From assembly GCA_029262775.1 (NCBI GenBank), contig JAJCYR010000101.1:1-50120 (forward strand): a DNA stretch of 50,120 nt. Reading direction: 5' to 3'. The stretch's first letter is position 1. The number at the start of each line of letters is the position of its first letter. The notes under the pieces were generated by a model, which saw only the letters and a program-made list of their open reading frames with translations, had not been told where the DNA came from and did no database searches. Origin of the DNA: Bacteroidota bacterium. Lineage in GTDB: Bacteria; Bacteroidota; Rhodothermia; Rhodothermales; UBA10348. Position numbers and translations under genes: made by a program. Below are positions 25,180-36,135 of the stretch, in pieces.

Positions 25180-25215
25180 CGCTGGAAGATGAATTGACGC
25201 TGGAAGATGAGTTGA
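25180..25215. repeat. 18-bp tandem duplication upstream of purL (right)
   Basis: Mirror of 24906-24941. Confidence 0.8.
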
Positions 25216-25221
25216 TTCTTT

Positions 25222-27543
25222 ATGCAAGCTGGTCAGGGGCCAAACGTATATTGTGTATCACTCGAATCAATCAGGAAACAGGCAGTGAACCAGGAGCCAC
25301 ACGTGACGCCCGAACTGGCACGAGAACACGGTTTAACGGACGAAGAGTACAACTGGATTCTCGAAAGGTTGGGACGTGTACCGTCGTTCGTGGAACTGGG
25401 AATTTACTCCGTGATGTGGAGCGAGCACTGTTCCTACAAGAACTCCATCGCAGAATTGAAAAAGCTGCCAAGGGAAGGGGAAGCGCTGCTCGTGGGTGCG
25501 GGTGAAGAGAATGCCGGCCTGGTGGACATTGGTGAGGGACTGGCTGTTGCCTTCAAGATCGAATCCCACAACCACCCGTCGGCCGTTGAACCCTATCAGG
25601 GTGCGGCGACCGGTGTCGGGGGCATACAACGGGATATTTTCACGATGGGCGCACGTCCCATCTGCTCCCTCAACTCCCTGCGGTTCGGCTCACTCGAGAG
25701 TCCGCGCGTTCGCTATCTATTTGACGGCGTGGTCCGCGGAATCGGAGATTATGGAAACTCATTCGGCGTCCCGACAGTGGCTGGAGAGGTCTATTTCGAT
25801 CCGTCCTACGAGGGTAACCCCCTCGTGAATGCCATGAGCGTGGGGATTGTGCGTGTCGGTGAGACGGCATCGGCCATTGCGGAGGGCCTGGGCAACCGCG
25901 TGTACATCGTGGGCTCGGCCACAGGGCGGGACGGCATTCATGGTGCCACGTTCGCATCGGAAGAAATCTCGGAAGCGAGCGAAGCGAAGCGTCCGAGCGT
26001 GCAGGTGGGCGATCCGTTCACGGAGAAACTGCTGCTTGAGGCCTCTCTTGAGGTTATTGCAAGCGGGGCCGTGGTGGGCATCCAGGACATGGGTGCAGCA
26101 GGCATTACCTGCTCCACGTGCGAAATGAGTGCGAAGGGGGAAGCCGGGATGCGTATTCACGTGGATCGGGTTCCCATGCGCGAGGAGGGGATGACACCGT
26201 ACGAGGTCCTGCTGTCCGAGAGCCAGGAGCGTATGCTGATTGTTTGCACGCCCGGGCGCGAGAAGGAGCTGGAGGATATTTTCGAGAAGTGGGATCTGCA
26301 CGCCGTTGATATCGGCGAGGTGACCTCGTCCGGAAACGTCGAAGTGTTCTGGCACGGAGAGTTGGTAGCCGACGTGCCGGCGCATCACCTCGTACTTGGA
26401 GGCGGTGCGCCCGTCTACATCCGGGAAGCGACGCGGCCCTCTTATCTGGAGCAGACCATGGCCTGGAATGAGGCTGACATTGACGATCTTCCGGAGGAGG
26501 AGGCGCAGCAGGTTCTAATGAACATGCTGTCTGCGCCCAACATTGCGTCGAAGCGATGGGTCTACGAGCAGTATGACACCATGGTGCGGACCAATACAGT
26601 TCAGGGACCCGGAAAGACCGATGCCGCCGTCGTGCGGATCAAGGGGACCAACCGGGGACTCGCCGTGAAAACCGACTGCAACGGACGGTACGTATACCTG
26701 AATCCAAGAAAAGGTGCGCAGATCGCTGTGGCCGAAGCGGCCCGCAATGTGATCTGTTCGGGGGGGCGACCGGTAGCCGTCACCAACTGCCTGAACTTCG
26801 GCAATCCGTACAAACCGGAACAGTATTGGGTCTTCAGGGAGGCGGTGGCAGGAATGGGCGATGCGTGTCGCCTGCTGAACACACCCGTGACGGGGGGAAA
26901 TGTGTCGTTCTACAATGAAAACCCGGAGAGCGCCGTGTTTCCGACGCCAACGATCGGAATGTTGGGCATTGTGGACGATGTGGAGGCCCACACGACATCG
27001 GCCGAGTTCAAGTCCGCCGGAGACGTGATCTGTCTGCTGCATCCGGAGCGCAATGCGCCGCATGGCATTGAAGCGAGTGAGTATCTGTCGCATGTGCATG
27101 GCACGGTGGCCGGGGATGCTCCCCTGTTTGACCTGGAAGACGAGTGTCGTATCCATACGGCCTGTCTTGAAATGATTCATTCCGGCGCCGTGCACAGTGC
27201 ACACGACGTGTCTGACGGTGGACTGGCTGTCTGTCTGGCGGAGTCTGTGCTGCAGTCGGACGATCTGGGAGCGGAAGTGGACCTCACGGCCCTGGATGCG
27301 GGGCGGCTCGATACGTTGCTCTTCGGAGAGGCCCAGTCGCGCATCGTGATCTCGTGCGCTGCCGACCGGGAAGATGGCCTTCGGGCGACAGCAGAGAAGA
27401 GCCGTGTGCAATTGTCACGAATCGGAAACGTTGCTGGTACCGAGCTCGTTGTCAGGCGTCGTGGAAGGGAGTTCATCCGGCTCGGTCGACAGATCATGTC
27501 GGACACCTACGAGGATACCATTCCGCGCATGATGGGTGTGTAA
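25222..27543 (+). CDS. purL: Phosphoribosylformylglycinamidine synthase, small PurL (mirror copy)
   Basis: Same protein as 22578-24899: the small PurL that converts FGAR to FGAM, with the [20 protein letters not shown] and SAHDVSDGG motifs intact. The alternative GTG start falls at 25285. It leads a purL-trxA-trxB run on this arm. Confidence 0.95.
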   Translation: MQAGQGPNVYCVSLESIRKQAVNQEPHVTPELAREHGLTDEEYNWILERLGRVPSFVELGIYSVMWSEHCSYKNSIAELKKLPREGEALLVGAGEENAGLVDIGEGLAVAFKIESHNHPSAVEPYQGAATGVGGIQRDIFTMGARPICSLNSLRFGSLESPRVRYLFDGVVRGIGDYGNSFGVPTVAGEVYFDPSYEGNPLVNAMSVGIVRVGETASAIAEGLGNRVYIVGSATGRDGIHGATFASEEISEASEAKRPSVQVGDPFTEKLLLEASLEVIASGAVVGIQDMGAAGITCSTCEMSAKGEAGMRIHVDRVPMREEGMTPYEVLLSESQERMLIVCTPGREKELEDIFEKWDLHAVDIGEVTSSGNVEVFWHGELVADVPAHHLVLGGGAPVYIREATRPSYLEQTMAWNEADIDDLPEEEAQQVLMNMLSAPNIASKRWVYEQYDTMVRTNTVQGPGKTDAAVVRIKGTNRGLAVKTDCNGRYVYLNPRKGAQIAVAEAARNVICSGGRPVAVTNCLNFGNPYKPEQYWVFREAVAGMGDACRLLNTPVTGGNVSFYNENPESAVFPTPTIGMLGIVDDVEAHTTSAEFKSAGDVICLLHPERNAPHGIEASEYLSHVHGTVAGDAPLFDLEDECRIHTACLEMIHSGAVHSAHDVSDGGLAVCLAESVLQSDDLGAEVDLTALDAGRLDTLLFGEAQSRIVISCAADREDGLRATAEKSRVQLSRIGNVAGTELVVRRRGREFIRLGRQIMSDTYEDTIPRMMGV

Positions 27544-27613
27544 CGCGCCCCCGGCTTGGTGTACACAAGCGCCAGGACCTACTACTTGTTGAAACAACTA
27601 TCAGGAAACCGTA

Positions 27614-27958
27614 ATGGCAGACAACGCCAAATACATCACGCTCACGGACGCCAACTTCAAAAGCGAAGTGTTGGACTCTGATGTACCAGTTCTCGTCGAC
27701 TTCTGGGCTGCATGGTGCGGTCCGTGTCGTATTATTGCGCCTGTCATCGAAGAGATGGCAGCGGAATTTGGTGGTCGCGCAAAGGTGGCCAAGATGGATG
27801 TGGACCACAATCCGCAGACACCCATGTCGTACGGCGTCCGCTCCATTCCTACGCTGCTTTTCTTCAAGGACGGCGAGGTCGTTGATCAACTCGTCGGTAC
27901 GGCTCCCAAAAAAGTGCTTTCCGAGCGCTTGGAGAATCTTGCCAACCAACCGGCCTGA
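27614..27958 (+). CDS. trxA: Thioredoxin (mirror copy)
   Basis: Same 114-residue WCGPC thioredoxin as 22163-22507. It is followed after four bases by trxB. Confidence 0.96.
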   Translation: MADNAKYITLTDANFKSEVLDSDVPVLVDFWAAWCGPCRIIAPVIEEMAAEFGGRAKVAKMDVDHNPQTPMSYGVRSIPTLLFFKDGEVVDQLVGTAPKKVLSERLENLANQPA

Positions 27959-27962
27959 CGCC

Positions 27963-28913
27963 ATGGAAGGCATTGATTTTGCCGGTGCCGAGTACCACAA
28001 GGTGGTGATTATAGGGACCGGTCCAGCAGGCCTGACGGCCGCGCTTTATGCGGCGCGCGCCAACCTGGCCCCGGCTGTGTTCCAGGGGCCAGAGCCCGGT
28101 GGGCAGCTCATCACGACGACGGATGTGGAGAACTATCCGGGTTTCCCGGATGGGATCATGGGGCCCCAGATGATGGAGCAGTTCGAGCAGCAGGCGGCAC
28201 GGTTTGGCGCCGATCTGCGTTACGGAACGGTTACATCGGCTGACTTCTCGGAGCGCCCGTTCCGCCTTGTCGTGGATGAGGAAACGCCGGTCGTGGCGGA
28301 GGCCGTTGTTGTGTCAACGGGAGCATCGGCCCAGTATATTGGCCTGGAAAATGAGCGCCGGTTGCTTGGACATGGTGTCTCGGCATGTGCCACCTGTGAC
28401 GGTGCATTTTTCCGCGACCAGGAAGTCGCCGTCGTGGGCGGTGGCGATACGGCCATGGAAGAGGCACTTTTTCTGACCCGCTTTGCGTCCCGCGTCTACG
28501 TTATTCACCGGCGGGATGCATTCCGTGCGTCGCAGATCATGCAGGATCGCGTGCTGTCGCATGAAAAGGTCGAAGTGATCTGGAATACGACGGTGACGGA
28601 TGTGCTCGGCGACAAGGAGGTAGATGGACTCGTAATCGAGAATGTGGAGACGGGAGACGTCCGGACGCTTCCCGTGCAGGGCTTCTTTGTAGCCATTGGC
28701 CACAAGCCGAACACCGAAATCTTCGGTGAGCAGCTGAAGAAGAACGAGATGGGGTACATCATTACGAAGCCGGATTCGACGTACACCAGCGTAGAGGGCG
28801 TGTTCGCCTGTGGTGACGCCCAGGACCACGTGTACCGGCAGGCCGTCACGGCAGCCGGCACCGGATGTATGGCCGCGATCGACGCCGAACGGTGGCTCGT
28901 TGGGCAGGAGTGA
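27963..28913 (+). CDS. trxB: Thioredoxin reductase (mirror copy)
   Basis: Same 316-residue flavoprotein as 21208-22158, with the Cys142/Cys145 redox pair and the FAD and NADPH motifs. The start is set at the ATG after the trxA stop. Confidence 0.96.
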   Translation: MEGIDFAGAEYHKVVIIGTGPAGLTAALYAARANLAPAVFQGPEPGGQLITTTDVENYPGFPDGIMGPQMMEQFEQQAARFGADLRYGTVTSADFSERPFRLVVDEETPVVAEAVVVSTGASAQYIGLENERRLLGHGVSACATCDGAFFRDQEVAVVGGGDTAMEEALFLTRFASRVYVIHRRDAFRASQIMQDRVLSHEKVEVIWNTTVTDVLGDKEVDGLVIENVETGDVRTLPVQGFFVAIGHKPNTEIFGEQLKKNEMGYIITKPDSTYTSVEGVFACGDAQDHVYRQAVTAAGTGCMAAIDAERWLVGQE

Positions 28914-28929
28914 GTCGCCTCGACTCCCT

Positions 28930-29787
28930 CTATTTGCGGAACAGGTTTTTCAGGATGAACCACACGTTCTCCTTGCGCTCCCGTAGGCGGCGCGAGAAGT
29001 AGGGCAGCCAGGCCGTGCCGAATGGAACGTAGACGCGCATACCGTACCCTTCCTGGCGAATCTGGAGCTGCGTATCGGGACGGATGCCGTAGAGCATCTG
29101 GAATTCGAAACGCTCGGGTGTGATATCGCGTGACGAGACGAACGATTTCGTGGCGTCCAGAAGCAGGTCGTCATGCGTGGCTATGGCGGGGAAATTTCCT
29201 CGGGTGAGCAGCATTTCAATGTACTCGGAGTAGCGCTCTCGAATGTCGGACATCCGCTGCCAGGCCAGGTACTCCGGCTCCTTGTAGGCACCTTTACAGA
29301 GGCGGACGCGGGCGCCAAGTGCACACATTCTCTCGACGTCTTCCCGCGTCCGCTTCAGGTAGGCCTGTAGTACCACTCCGACATGACGGTCGTACTCGGC
29401 ATGGACCTCCTCGAAGATCTCAAGCGTAGCCTCGGTAACGTCGGAGCCCTCCATGTCAATGCGCACGAAGGTATCGGTCTCTCGCGCCACATCGAGCAGT
29501 TCGCGCATGTTGTCGAGGCACAGCGACCGGTCAATGTTCAGCCCCAACATGGAGAGCTTGATGGAAATGTTTCGGTCTATTGGCGCGTCCGTATCGTGGA
29601 GGGCGCGTACCAGTTCCACGTAGGATGCCTTGGCCTGGTCCACGACGGCCCGTTCCCGTACGTATTCGCCAAGCAGATCGAGTGTGGTGGAGAGTCCCTG
29701 CCCCTTGAGCTCGGCGGCCTTGGGAAGTGTGCCTTCTACGTCCTGGGCAGCGACAAAACGTCTGGCGAGAATGAATGGTAACTGCAT
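28930..29787 (-). CDS. Proline dehydrogenase (mirror copy)
   Basis: Same 285-residue FAD-dependent PRODH as 20334-21191, converting proline to pyrroline-5-carboxylate. It follows the cystathionine gamma-synthase-like gene on the same strand. Confidence 0.92.
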   Translation of the reverse strand: MQLPFILARRFVAAQDVEGTLPKAAELKGQGLSTTLDLLGEYVRERAVVDQAKASYVELVRALHDTDAPIDRNISIKLSMLGLNIDRSLCLDNMRELLDVARETDTFVRIDMEGSDVTEATLEIFEEVHAEYDRHVGVVLQAYLKRTREDVERMCALGARVRLCKGAYKEPEYLAWQRMSDIRERYSEYIEMLLTRGNFPAIATHDDLLLDATKSFVSSRDITPERFEFQMLYGIRPDTQLQIRQEGYGMRVYVPFGTAWLPYFSRRLRERKENVWFILKNLFRK

Positions 29788-29811
29788 GTTCTGAGGTTGA
29801 AATCGCCTACG

Positions 29812-30942
29812 TTAATAATTCAGCATTCGGGCCAGGTCACGAACGAGGTCGTCGATGTGTTCCAATCCCATGGAGAGCCGCACCAGATCTTCCGGGGTGT
29901 GGGACGCCTCGCCCTCTGCGGACCGTCTGTGCTCAATCAGGCTTTCGGTCCCGCCAAGGCTCGTGGCCTGTATAAAAACCTGTGCACGTCCAACGAGCGC
30001 CAGCGTCTCGGCACCGGACCGACCGGTCTGGAACGAACACATGGCCCCGTAGCCGCGCATTTGGTGGGCGGCCACTTCGTGCCCGGGGTGACTGGTCAGA
30101 CCTGGATAATGGACGCGCACGACGCGCGCATGGCCCTCAAGGAACCGGGCGACAGCCAGCGCCGATTCCTGTTGGACCCGCAGGCGGACGGCGAGTGTGC
30201 GCAGGCCGCGCAGCGTAAGCCAGCACGAAAAGGGGTCCAGTACGGCTCCGCCTGTCTCCTGGGTCCGGCGAACGCGAGCATAAAGATCGTCTTCCCGGCG
30301 AAACAGCAGGGCACCGCCCAGCACGTCCGAGTGGCCGGCCATGTACTTGGTGAGAGAATGAAACACTACGTCGGCTCCGAGCGACAGGGGCTGCTGGATG
30401 AACGGCGTCGTCCAGGTGCCATCGACGACCAGGCGTGCGTCCGGGTTATGGGTGTGGCAGGCGTTGGCCAGCCCTTCGATATCGGTAATTTGCAGCAGGG
30501 GGTTGGAGGGCGTCTCGATCCAGACGAGATGCGCGGCCGCGAGCGCCGCCATGTCCCCGGACTGCAGCCCGAGGTGCGCATCGAACGTGTGCAACTGGAT
30601 GTGTCCCCGTTCGGCCATGTCGCTGGCCAGTACGCGGACGCCGAAGTACACGTCCCGGGCAAGCATTACCGTGGCTCCGGCGTCCAGGCTCTGGAGCAAT
30701 GCGGCGGCTGCAGCCATGCCGGACGAGAAGGCGAGAGCCTGACTGGCAGGCTCAAGGTCGGTCAATACGCGCTCGAGGCGTGCCCTCGTCGGGTTGCTGA
30801 TGCGTGCATATTTATGTCCGGAGGGCCAATTACCTTGGGAATCACGACGAAATGTCGTCGTGAGGTGGATGGGCGGCGTGGCGTCGTCCTGATCCTGGTC
30901 CGGATCACATCCGGCGTGCGCCAGTATTGATTCGATATGCAT
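29812..30942 (-). CDS. Cystathionine gamma-synthase/lyase family PLP enzyme (mirror copy)
   Basis: Same 376-residue PLP enzyme as 19179-20309, with PLP lysine Lys199 and the VDGTW variant. Confidence 0.87.
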   Translation of the reverse strand: MHIESILAHAGCDPDQDQDDATPPIHLTTTFRRDSQGNWPSGHKYARISNPTRARLERVLTDLEPASQALAFSSGMAAAAALLQSLDAGATVMLARDVYFGVRVLASDMAERGHIQLHTFDAHLGLQSGDMAALAAAHLVWIETPSNPLLQITDIEGLANACHTHNPDARLVVDGTWTTPFIQQPLSLGADVVFHSLTKYMAGHSDVLGGALLFRREDDLYARVRRTQETGGAVLDPFSCWLTLRGLRTLAVRLRVQQESALAVARFLEGHARVVRVHYPGLTSHPGHEVAAHQMRGYGAMCSFQTGRSGAETLALVGRAQVFIQATSLGGTESLIEHRRSAEGEASHTPEDLVRLSMGLEHIDDLVRDLARMLNY

Positions 30943-31063
30943 GCGCAAAGGTAGCAGGCTCAAACGGCTCGTGCAATACGATCCGGTTGTGCTCAGCGCC
31001 TTTTCGAGTGTCTTTTCCCGCCAATCGCCAACCGCCAACCACTATACGGACCGATTACGACCC

Positions 31064-31354
31064 GTGCGATATTCCAAGCCGCAAAAACTGGGAGACATTC
31101 TTCGGCAGGTGAGCGCCGAAATCGGATTGGACTCGCACCTGGAGAGAGGGCGGGTCATTGCGGTCTGGGAAGATCTGATGAGTCCGCCCATGCGGGCCCA
31201 GGTGGAGTCAAGTCGACTCGAAAAGGACCGGCTGTTCGTGCACGTGTCGTCCGCGGCCTGGCGGCACGAACTGCATGCCCAGCGAAAGCAGTGGTGCGAG
31301 CGGCTCAACGACGAGCTCGGGCGTCAAGCCGTGCGTGAAATCGTATTCCGCTGA
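31064..31354 (+). CDS. DUF721 (DciA-like) domain protein (mirror copy)
   Basis: Same protein as 18767-19057, from the preferred GTG start. The alternative ATG is at 30941. Confidence 0.74.
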   Translation: MRYSKPQKLGDILRQVSAEIGLDSHLERGRVIAVWEDLMSPPMRAQVESSRLEKDRLFVHVSSAAWRHELHAQRKQWCERLNDELGRQAVREIVFR

Positions 31355-31384
31355 GAAGCGGCGCTCCACGTATTCAACCGCCTT

Positions 31385-34033
31385 CTATACCGATTTCAGA
31401 CTTTGTGCCGGGCTTGCCGATGCAGCTCTGACGGCTTGGTAGAGCACGGTCGCGAGCGCAACCGAGAGTGCAGTCAACGCGGTCAGCAGGAATATGCCGG
31501 GCCCCGGTGTAACGGGGTCTGGAAACGTCTTCAGCCATGTCTGCACGAGCGCGAACGAGGTGGGAATACCGATCAGCAAGGCGATGCCGACGAGCACGAG
31601 ATACTCACGCGACAGCAATCCAACAATGCTGGTGATCGATGCACCCAGTGCCCTGCGGATTCCGATTTCCTTCGTTCTGCGCACTGAAGAATAGGCTGCA
31701 AGGCTGAACAGCCCGAGACAGGAAATCAGGATGGCGAGAAACGTGTACAGGATGACGACGCGTTGAACGATCAGTTCTGATCTGTACTGTTGATCAAAAT
31801 CGTTGTCAAGGAAAAACGAGGAAAAACCAAAACCCGGAAAATGGGTGTTCCAGACACGTTCGAGCTGTGGAGCGAGGGCGACCAATTGCCGGGTATCGCC
31901 ACGTACGGCTACATAGTCATACCATGGCTTGATGGCGTACACAATCGGCTTGATGACCTCTTTCAAGCTGTGATGATGGTAGTCGGCCACGACGCCTACG
32001 ACCGTCTGATGGATGTTTGATGGAGAGTCGATGGTCTTTCCGATTGCGTTCTCTGGCGTTCCCCATCCCATTTCCACCACGGCGGCTTCGTTTATCAGGG
32101 CGCCTTCGATTGTATCCGTTGCATGGGATCGGTCAAAATTCCTGCCGGCCACGATGTCGAGACCCATGGTCTGGACATAGTCGTGGTCGACGGTTACCAC
32201 TTCCACAATGAGGCCGTTATCACGGTCTCGGCCTTCGGGCCAGACCATCTTGCTTCGCCAGCCACTGCGACCAGGAATGGAATTGGTGGATGTCACGGCT
32301 TCGACGCCTGATAGAGCAGCGAGATCATTGACGAAAACGTCGTGTGATTGGATGAATCGCTCGGCGTCGAGTTGACCGACAGGAATGACCACCACCTGTT
32401 CCCGGTCGAATCCGAGATCGGCCGTAGTCATCCGACGGATCTGGCTGTTCACCACCAGCGAGCCGACAATGAGCACGATGGAGACTCCAAACTGAAATAC
32501 GACCAGGCCACGACGGAACATGATGCCAGAACGGTCCGTGGACAACCGGCCCTTCAGTACGGCCGCTGCCTCGTGCCGTGACAGGATCACAGCCGGATAG
32601 ACACCGGCAAGGATTCCGACCATCAACCAAAGTCCCACCATTCCGGCCAGAAAGGGCACGGACCAGAGCGTGGATATCACGAGGGAAGCTCCTGAAAGGT
32701 TATTGAATCCACCGAGGAAGAGTGCGGCCACCATCCAGCCGGCAATCGTGGCAACCAGGGTCAAGACAAGCGCTTCTGTGATGAACTGGTGCACCAATGA
32801 GGATCTTGTGGCGCCGACCGATTTGCGCACGCCTACTTCCCGGGCACGCTCCACCGAGCGGGACGTTGTGAGGTTGACAAAATTGATGATGGCAATGACC
32901 AGGATGAATGCGCCCGTCAGTCCGATGAGCCACACATACATCAGGCTGCCCGTCGGACCGAGGTTGTTTCCTCGTTCGCTGCGCAGATACACGTCCTGCA
33001 GGGGTTCCAAGACGAGCTCCGCCGTATAGCCGTATTCCGTCAGTAAGGTGCCTATTTCCTGGTCCAGAAGATGGGACAGCGGTTCCGCTACGGCAGATTT
33101 GTTAACGTCTTGCCGGAGCAGGACGTAATTGATCATATTGAGGTCCAGCCAGTGACCGGGGTTATGGAATTCAGGCGTCCGGGCTGTGAACGTTGCAAAG
33201 GACAGAAGGACATCGAATTGGATGTGGGACCGACGGGGCACGTCGAGCACGCCGGTGATTTCGTACGCGACGGAATCCTCGAGCACAATCAACTCCCCGC
33301 GTGCATCCTCCTTTCCGAACAGGTCCAGGGCAGCACTGCGGGAAATCACCGCGGTGTACGGATCCACGAGCATGCCGGTCGAGCTACCGTGAATGACGGG
33401 GAAATCAAAGACATCCATGAATGTGTTTTCAGCATAGAACACGTCTTTGAAGTGGTACCCTGACTGAAGGCTGATTTTCGAGGGTCCCATGCGCATATGC
33501 ACGACCGATTCCACTTGCGGGTACCGCTCTCGCACCATACGCCCGACTGGCCAATCCACAGTTGAATTGTAGCCGGTTCCACCGTTTTCCGATGAGAAGT
33601 TCGTTCCGAGCCGGTATGTGCGGTCGATCCTGCTGTGGAATTGATCGACCGACGTCTCCTGTGCCACATACAATCCAGCCAACAGACAGCAGGCAATGGC
33701 CACAGCAAGGCCCACCGTATTGATGACCGAAAACAAAGCGTGTCGTCGAAGATGACGGGATGCGACCTTGATGTTTGATGTCCACATGGCGTTGGTATGG
33801 TTGATACGGATTTGGTTCGGGCGTTTCAGAAATACTGGCCGGAAGAAACAGAGGGTAGCCCATACAAGCCGGACGTCCGCTCGTCGTGCGGACATACGGG
33901 TTCGGTCATGGCTGTACTGCTCGGCAAGATCTCCTTCGATCTCATCAAAGAGATCCGGATTGCAAAACCACGCCAGCAGCGTAGCCGCCCGCTTTGGAGC
34001 GCGTCCGGTGGATTTCTGAGCGTGAGGCTTCAT
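31385..34033 (-). CDS. FtsX/MacB-type permease with prefix domain (mirror copy)
   Basis: Same 882-residue, eight-helix orphan ABC-type permease as 16088-18736. Its start overlaps the padR stop by four bases. Confidence 0.89.
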   Translation of the reverse strand: MKPHAQKSTGRAPKRAATLLAWFCNPDLFDEIEGDLAEQYSHDRTRMSARRADVRLVWATLCFFRPVFLKRPNQIRINHTNAMWTSNIKVASRHLRRHALFSVINTVGLAVAIACCLLAGLYVAQETSVDQFHSRIDRTYRLGTNFSSENGGTGYNSTVDWPVGRMVRERYPQVESVVHMRMGPSKISLQSGYHFKDVFYAENTFMDVFDFPVIHGSSTGMLVDPYTAVISRSAALDLFGKEDARGELIVLEDSVAYEITGVLDVPRRSHIQFDVLLSFATFTARTPEFHNPGHWLDLNMINYVLLRQDVNKSAVAEPLSHLLDQEIGTLLTEYGYTAELVLEPLQDVYLRSERGNNLGPTGSLMYVWLIGLTGAFILVIAIINFVNLTTSRSVERAREVGVRKSVGATRSSLVHQFITEALVLTLVATIAGWMVAALFLGGFNNLSGASLVISTLWSVPFLAGMVGLWLMVGILAGVYPAVILSRHEAAAVLKGRLSTDRSGIMFRRGLVVFQFGVSIVLIVGSLVVNSQIRRMTTADLGFDREQVVVIPVGQLDAERFIQSHDVFVNDLAALSGVEAVTSTNSIPGRSGWRSKMVWPEGRDRDNGLIVEVVTVDHDYVQTMGLDIVAGRNFDRSHATDTIEGALINEAAVVEMGWGTPENAIGKTIDSPSNIHQTVVGVVADYHHHSLKEVIKPIVYAIKPWYDYVAVRGDTRQLVALAPQLERVWNTHFPGFGFSSFFLDNDFDQQYRSELIVQRVVILYTFLAILISCLGLFSLAAYSSVRRTKEIGIRRALGASITSIVGLLSREYLVLVGIALLIGIPTSFALVQTWLKTFPDPVTPGPGIFLLTALTALSVALATVLYQAVRAASASPAQSLKSV

Positions 34034-34359
34034 GGGAGTGACAGTTTCGGGAGGAGTGCGCGCAAATTTTCCCTTCCAGCGTGTCGGGCCTGGACGGCCG
34101 AATATCCTGACGATGTCATCGTGAACAGCCGCTTGTTTCGACCGCCCCTCTCTGCGGTGGCACCGCCAAGTCGGGACCGAAGCATTCCTTTACCTTCAAG
34201 TCGGTATAGTGCCGAATGGATGGTAGCGAGCGTTACGGAGCGTCCGGTCTCTTCATCGATCAACTCGCGAACCGTAAATCCGTATGCCGTATCCGGAAGG
34301 GCGGCGACGGCGAGAAGTACGAGTTCCTCGAATTCTCCCAGGTGAAAATTCTGTTCCAT
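34030..34359 (-). CDS. PadR family transcriptional regulator (mirror copy)
   Basis: Same 109-residue winged-helix regulator as 15762-16091, coupled to the permease gene. Confidence 0.89.
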   Translation of the reverse strand: MEQNFHLGEFEELVLLAVAALPDTAYGFTVRELIDEETGRSVTLATIHSALYRLEGKGMLRSRLGGATAERGGRNKRLFTMTSSGYSAVQARHAGRENLRALLPKLSLP

Positions 34360-34366
34360 TACCCAC

Positions 34367-34400
34367 GGTTATATGTTATGTACTTGCCAAACATATAACC
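34367..34400. promoter_or_regulatory. Probable PadR operator dyad (mirror copy)
   Basis: Mirror of the perfect 11-12-11 dyad at 15721-15754. Confidence 0.55.
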
Positions 34401-34444
34401 AATACGAATCGCCGCGCTGAAAGTTACTACACGGTGGGCTGGCC

Positions 34445-35707
34445 TTATTTATCGACGTATTCGCCGAATACCACACTCGTATTGTGCCCGCCGAATCCAA
34501 AGGCATTGCTCATGGCGACCTTCACGTCGCGATCGACCGGTGCATTGAACGTATAGTTCAGGTCACACAGCTCATCGGCATACTCGAAGTTGATGGTAGG
34601 CGGAACGCACTTGTGAACAATGGAGAAGATGGATGCAATGGCCTCGACCGCCCCCGCTGCGCCGAGAAGGTGTCCCGTCATGCTCTTCGTGGAGGACACG
34701 TTCATGGCGTACGCGTGATCCTCGAATACCCGTTTGATGGCGTTCGACTCCGCGATATCGCCGAGCGGTGTCGACGTTCCGTGCATGTTCAGGTAATCCA
34801 CGTCTGACGGCTTGAGACCGGCGTCGTCGAGCGAGGCTTTCATGGCATTGCGGGCGCCGAGCCCTTCCGGGTCGGGGGCGGTGATGTGGTGCGCATCTCC
34901 ACTCATACCAATTCCGAGGATTTCGGCATAAATGCGGGCACCGCGGGCTTTGGCGTGCTCGAGTTCTTCCACATACAAGGCGCCGGCGCCTTCGCCGAGC
35001 ACAAACCCGTCACGGGTCTTGTCGAACGGACGGGAAGCGGTTGCCGGCTCGTCGTTGCGTGTGGACAAGGCTTTGAGGGCGTTGAAGCCACCAATTCCGA
35101 GTTCGGTTACGCTGGCCTCGGATCCGCCGGTAACGGCCGCATCCATATGCCCGAGCTTGATCAGCATGAAGGCATCGCCGATGTTGTTGTTACCCGTCGC
35201 GCAGGCGGAGACTACCGAGTAGTTCGGGCCCCGCAGCCTGTAACGGATGGAGATCTGACCGGCCGCAATGTCCGGGATGAGCATGGGGATGAAAAACGGG
35301 GAAATGCGTCTGGGGCCATGCTCTACGAGCACTTCCGTCTGCTTGTGGAATTCCCGCATGCCACCGATTCCGCTGCCGTAGACAACGCCAATCCGTTCCT
35401 GTTCTTCGGTCGTAAGCGCGGCCGGGTCAATTCCTGCATCCGTCAGGGCCTGTCCTGCCGCGATGACGGCATACTGGCAGAACGGGTCCATGCGCCGGGC
35501 TTCCTTGCGATCGAGGTAGTCATGGGCATCGAAACCCTTGAGCTCGCACGCAAACTTTGTGGCGTATGGCTCCACGTCGAAATATGTAATGGGGGCTGCG
35601 CCGCTCTCGCCGCGCATCATGCCGCCCCAGAAGGACTCGGGGGTCAGGCCAATGGGCGTAAGCGCCCCCATGCCTGTAACAACTACTCTGCGTCCGATGC
35701 TGTTCAT
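34445..35707 (-). CDS. fabF: Beta-ketoacyl-ACP synthase II (mirror copy)
   Basis: Same 420-residue KAS II as 14414-15676, with Cys169, His309 and His346 intact. It lies 10 bases after acpP. Confidence 0.95.
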   Translation of the reverse strand: MNSIGRRVVVTGMGALTPIGLTPESFWGGMMRGESGAAPITYFDVEPYATKFACELKGFDAHDYLDRKEARRMDPFCQYAVIAAGQALTDAGIDPAALTTEEQERIGVVYGSGIGGMREFHKQTEVLVEHGPRRISPFFIPMLIPDIAAGQISIRYRLRGPNYSVVSACATGNNNIGDAFMLIKLGHMDAAVTGGSEASVTELGIGGFNALKALSTRNDEPATASRPFDKTRDGFVLGEGAGALYVEELEHAKARGARIYAEILGIGMSGDAHHITAPDPEGLGARNAMKASLDDAGLKPSDVDYLNMHGTSTPLGDIAESNAIKRVFEDHAYAMNVSSTKSMTGHLLGAAGAVEAIASIFSIVHKCVPPTINFEYADELCDLNYTFNAPVDRDVKVAMSNAFGFGGHNTSVVFGEYVDK

Positions 35708-35717
35708 GCCGTTCGGA

Positions 35718-35954
35718 TCAACCTGCGTTTTCAGTGAGGTACTTCACGGCATCGCCAACGGTGGCAATCTGCTCGGCATCCTCATCGGGAATGGTAAGGT
35801 CGAATTCCTTCTCGAACTCCATGATGAGTTCCACGGTGTCAAGGGAATCGGCGCCCAGGTCGTTCGTGAACGATGCATCGTCAGAAATATCGCTTTCATC
35901 CACACCGAGCTTCTCGACAATGATGGACTTTACCTTGGCTGCGAGATCGGACAT
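35718..35954 (-). CDS. acpP: Acyl carrier protein (mirror copy)
   Basis: Same 78-residue carrier as 14167-14403, with phosphopantetheine site Ser37. Confidence 0.96.
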   Translation of the reverse strand: MSDLAAKVKSIIVEKLGVDESDISDDASFTNDLGADSLDTVELIMEFEKEFDLTIPDEDAEQIATVGDAVKYLTENAG

Positions 35955-36135
35955 ATTGGTTCCTATGGGGAATTGTGATAAGATGGAACGCCAAATTACG
36001 TCGATTTGCAGGCTGAATCAAATTCTGCACGGATGTTTGACGGAGTGGGTATGGCGAATCGGGAGAAAACATTCGATAATCACGTTCGTTCCTTTTGGCT
36101 GACCTGACACTCCAACTACTCGACATGTTGATTAC
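35955..36135. promoter_or_regulatory. Divergent acpP/metK intergenic region (mirror copy)
   Basis: Mirror of 13986-14166. The candidate acpP promoter falls at 35992-36021 on the minus strand. Confidence 0.35.

Larger units (their letters stand above)
24900..25221. other. Gene-free axis region between the two purL copies
   Basis: These 322 bases hold no credible gene. Each half carries an 18-bp tandem duplication, possible promoter elements for purL (a TTGACA on the purL strand at 24976-24981 with no convincing -10), and, at the axis, a long hairpin with flanking A and T runs. Short frames here (24616-24927 and its mirror) only reuse the tandem repeat and antisense purL DNA. Confidence 0.6.
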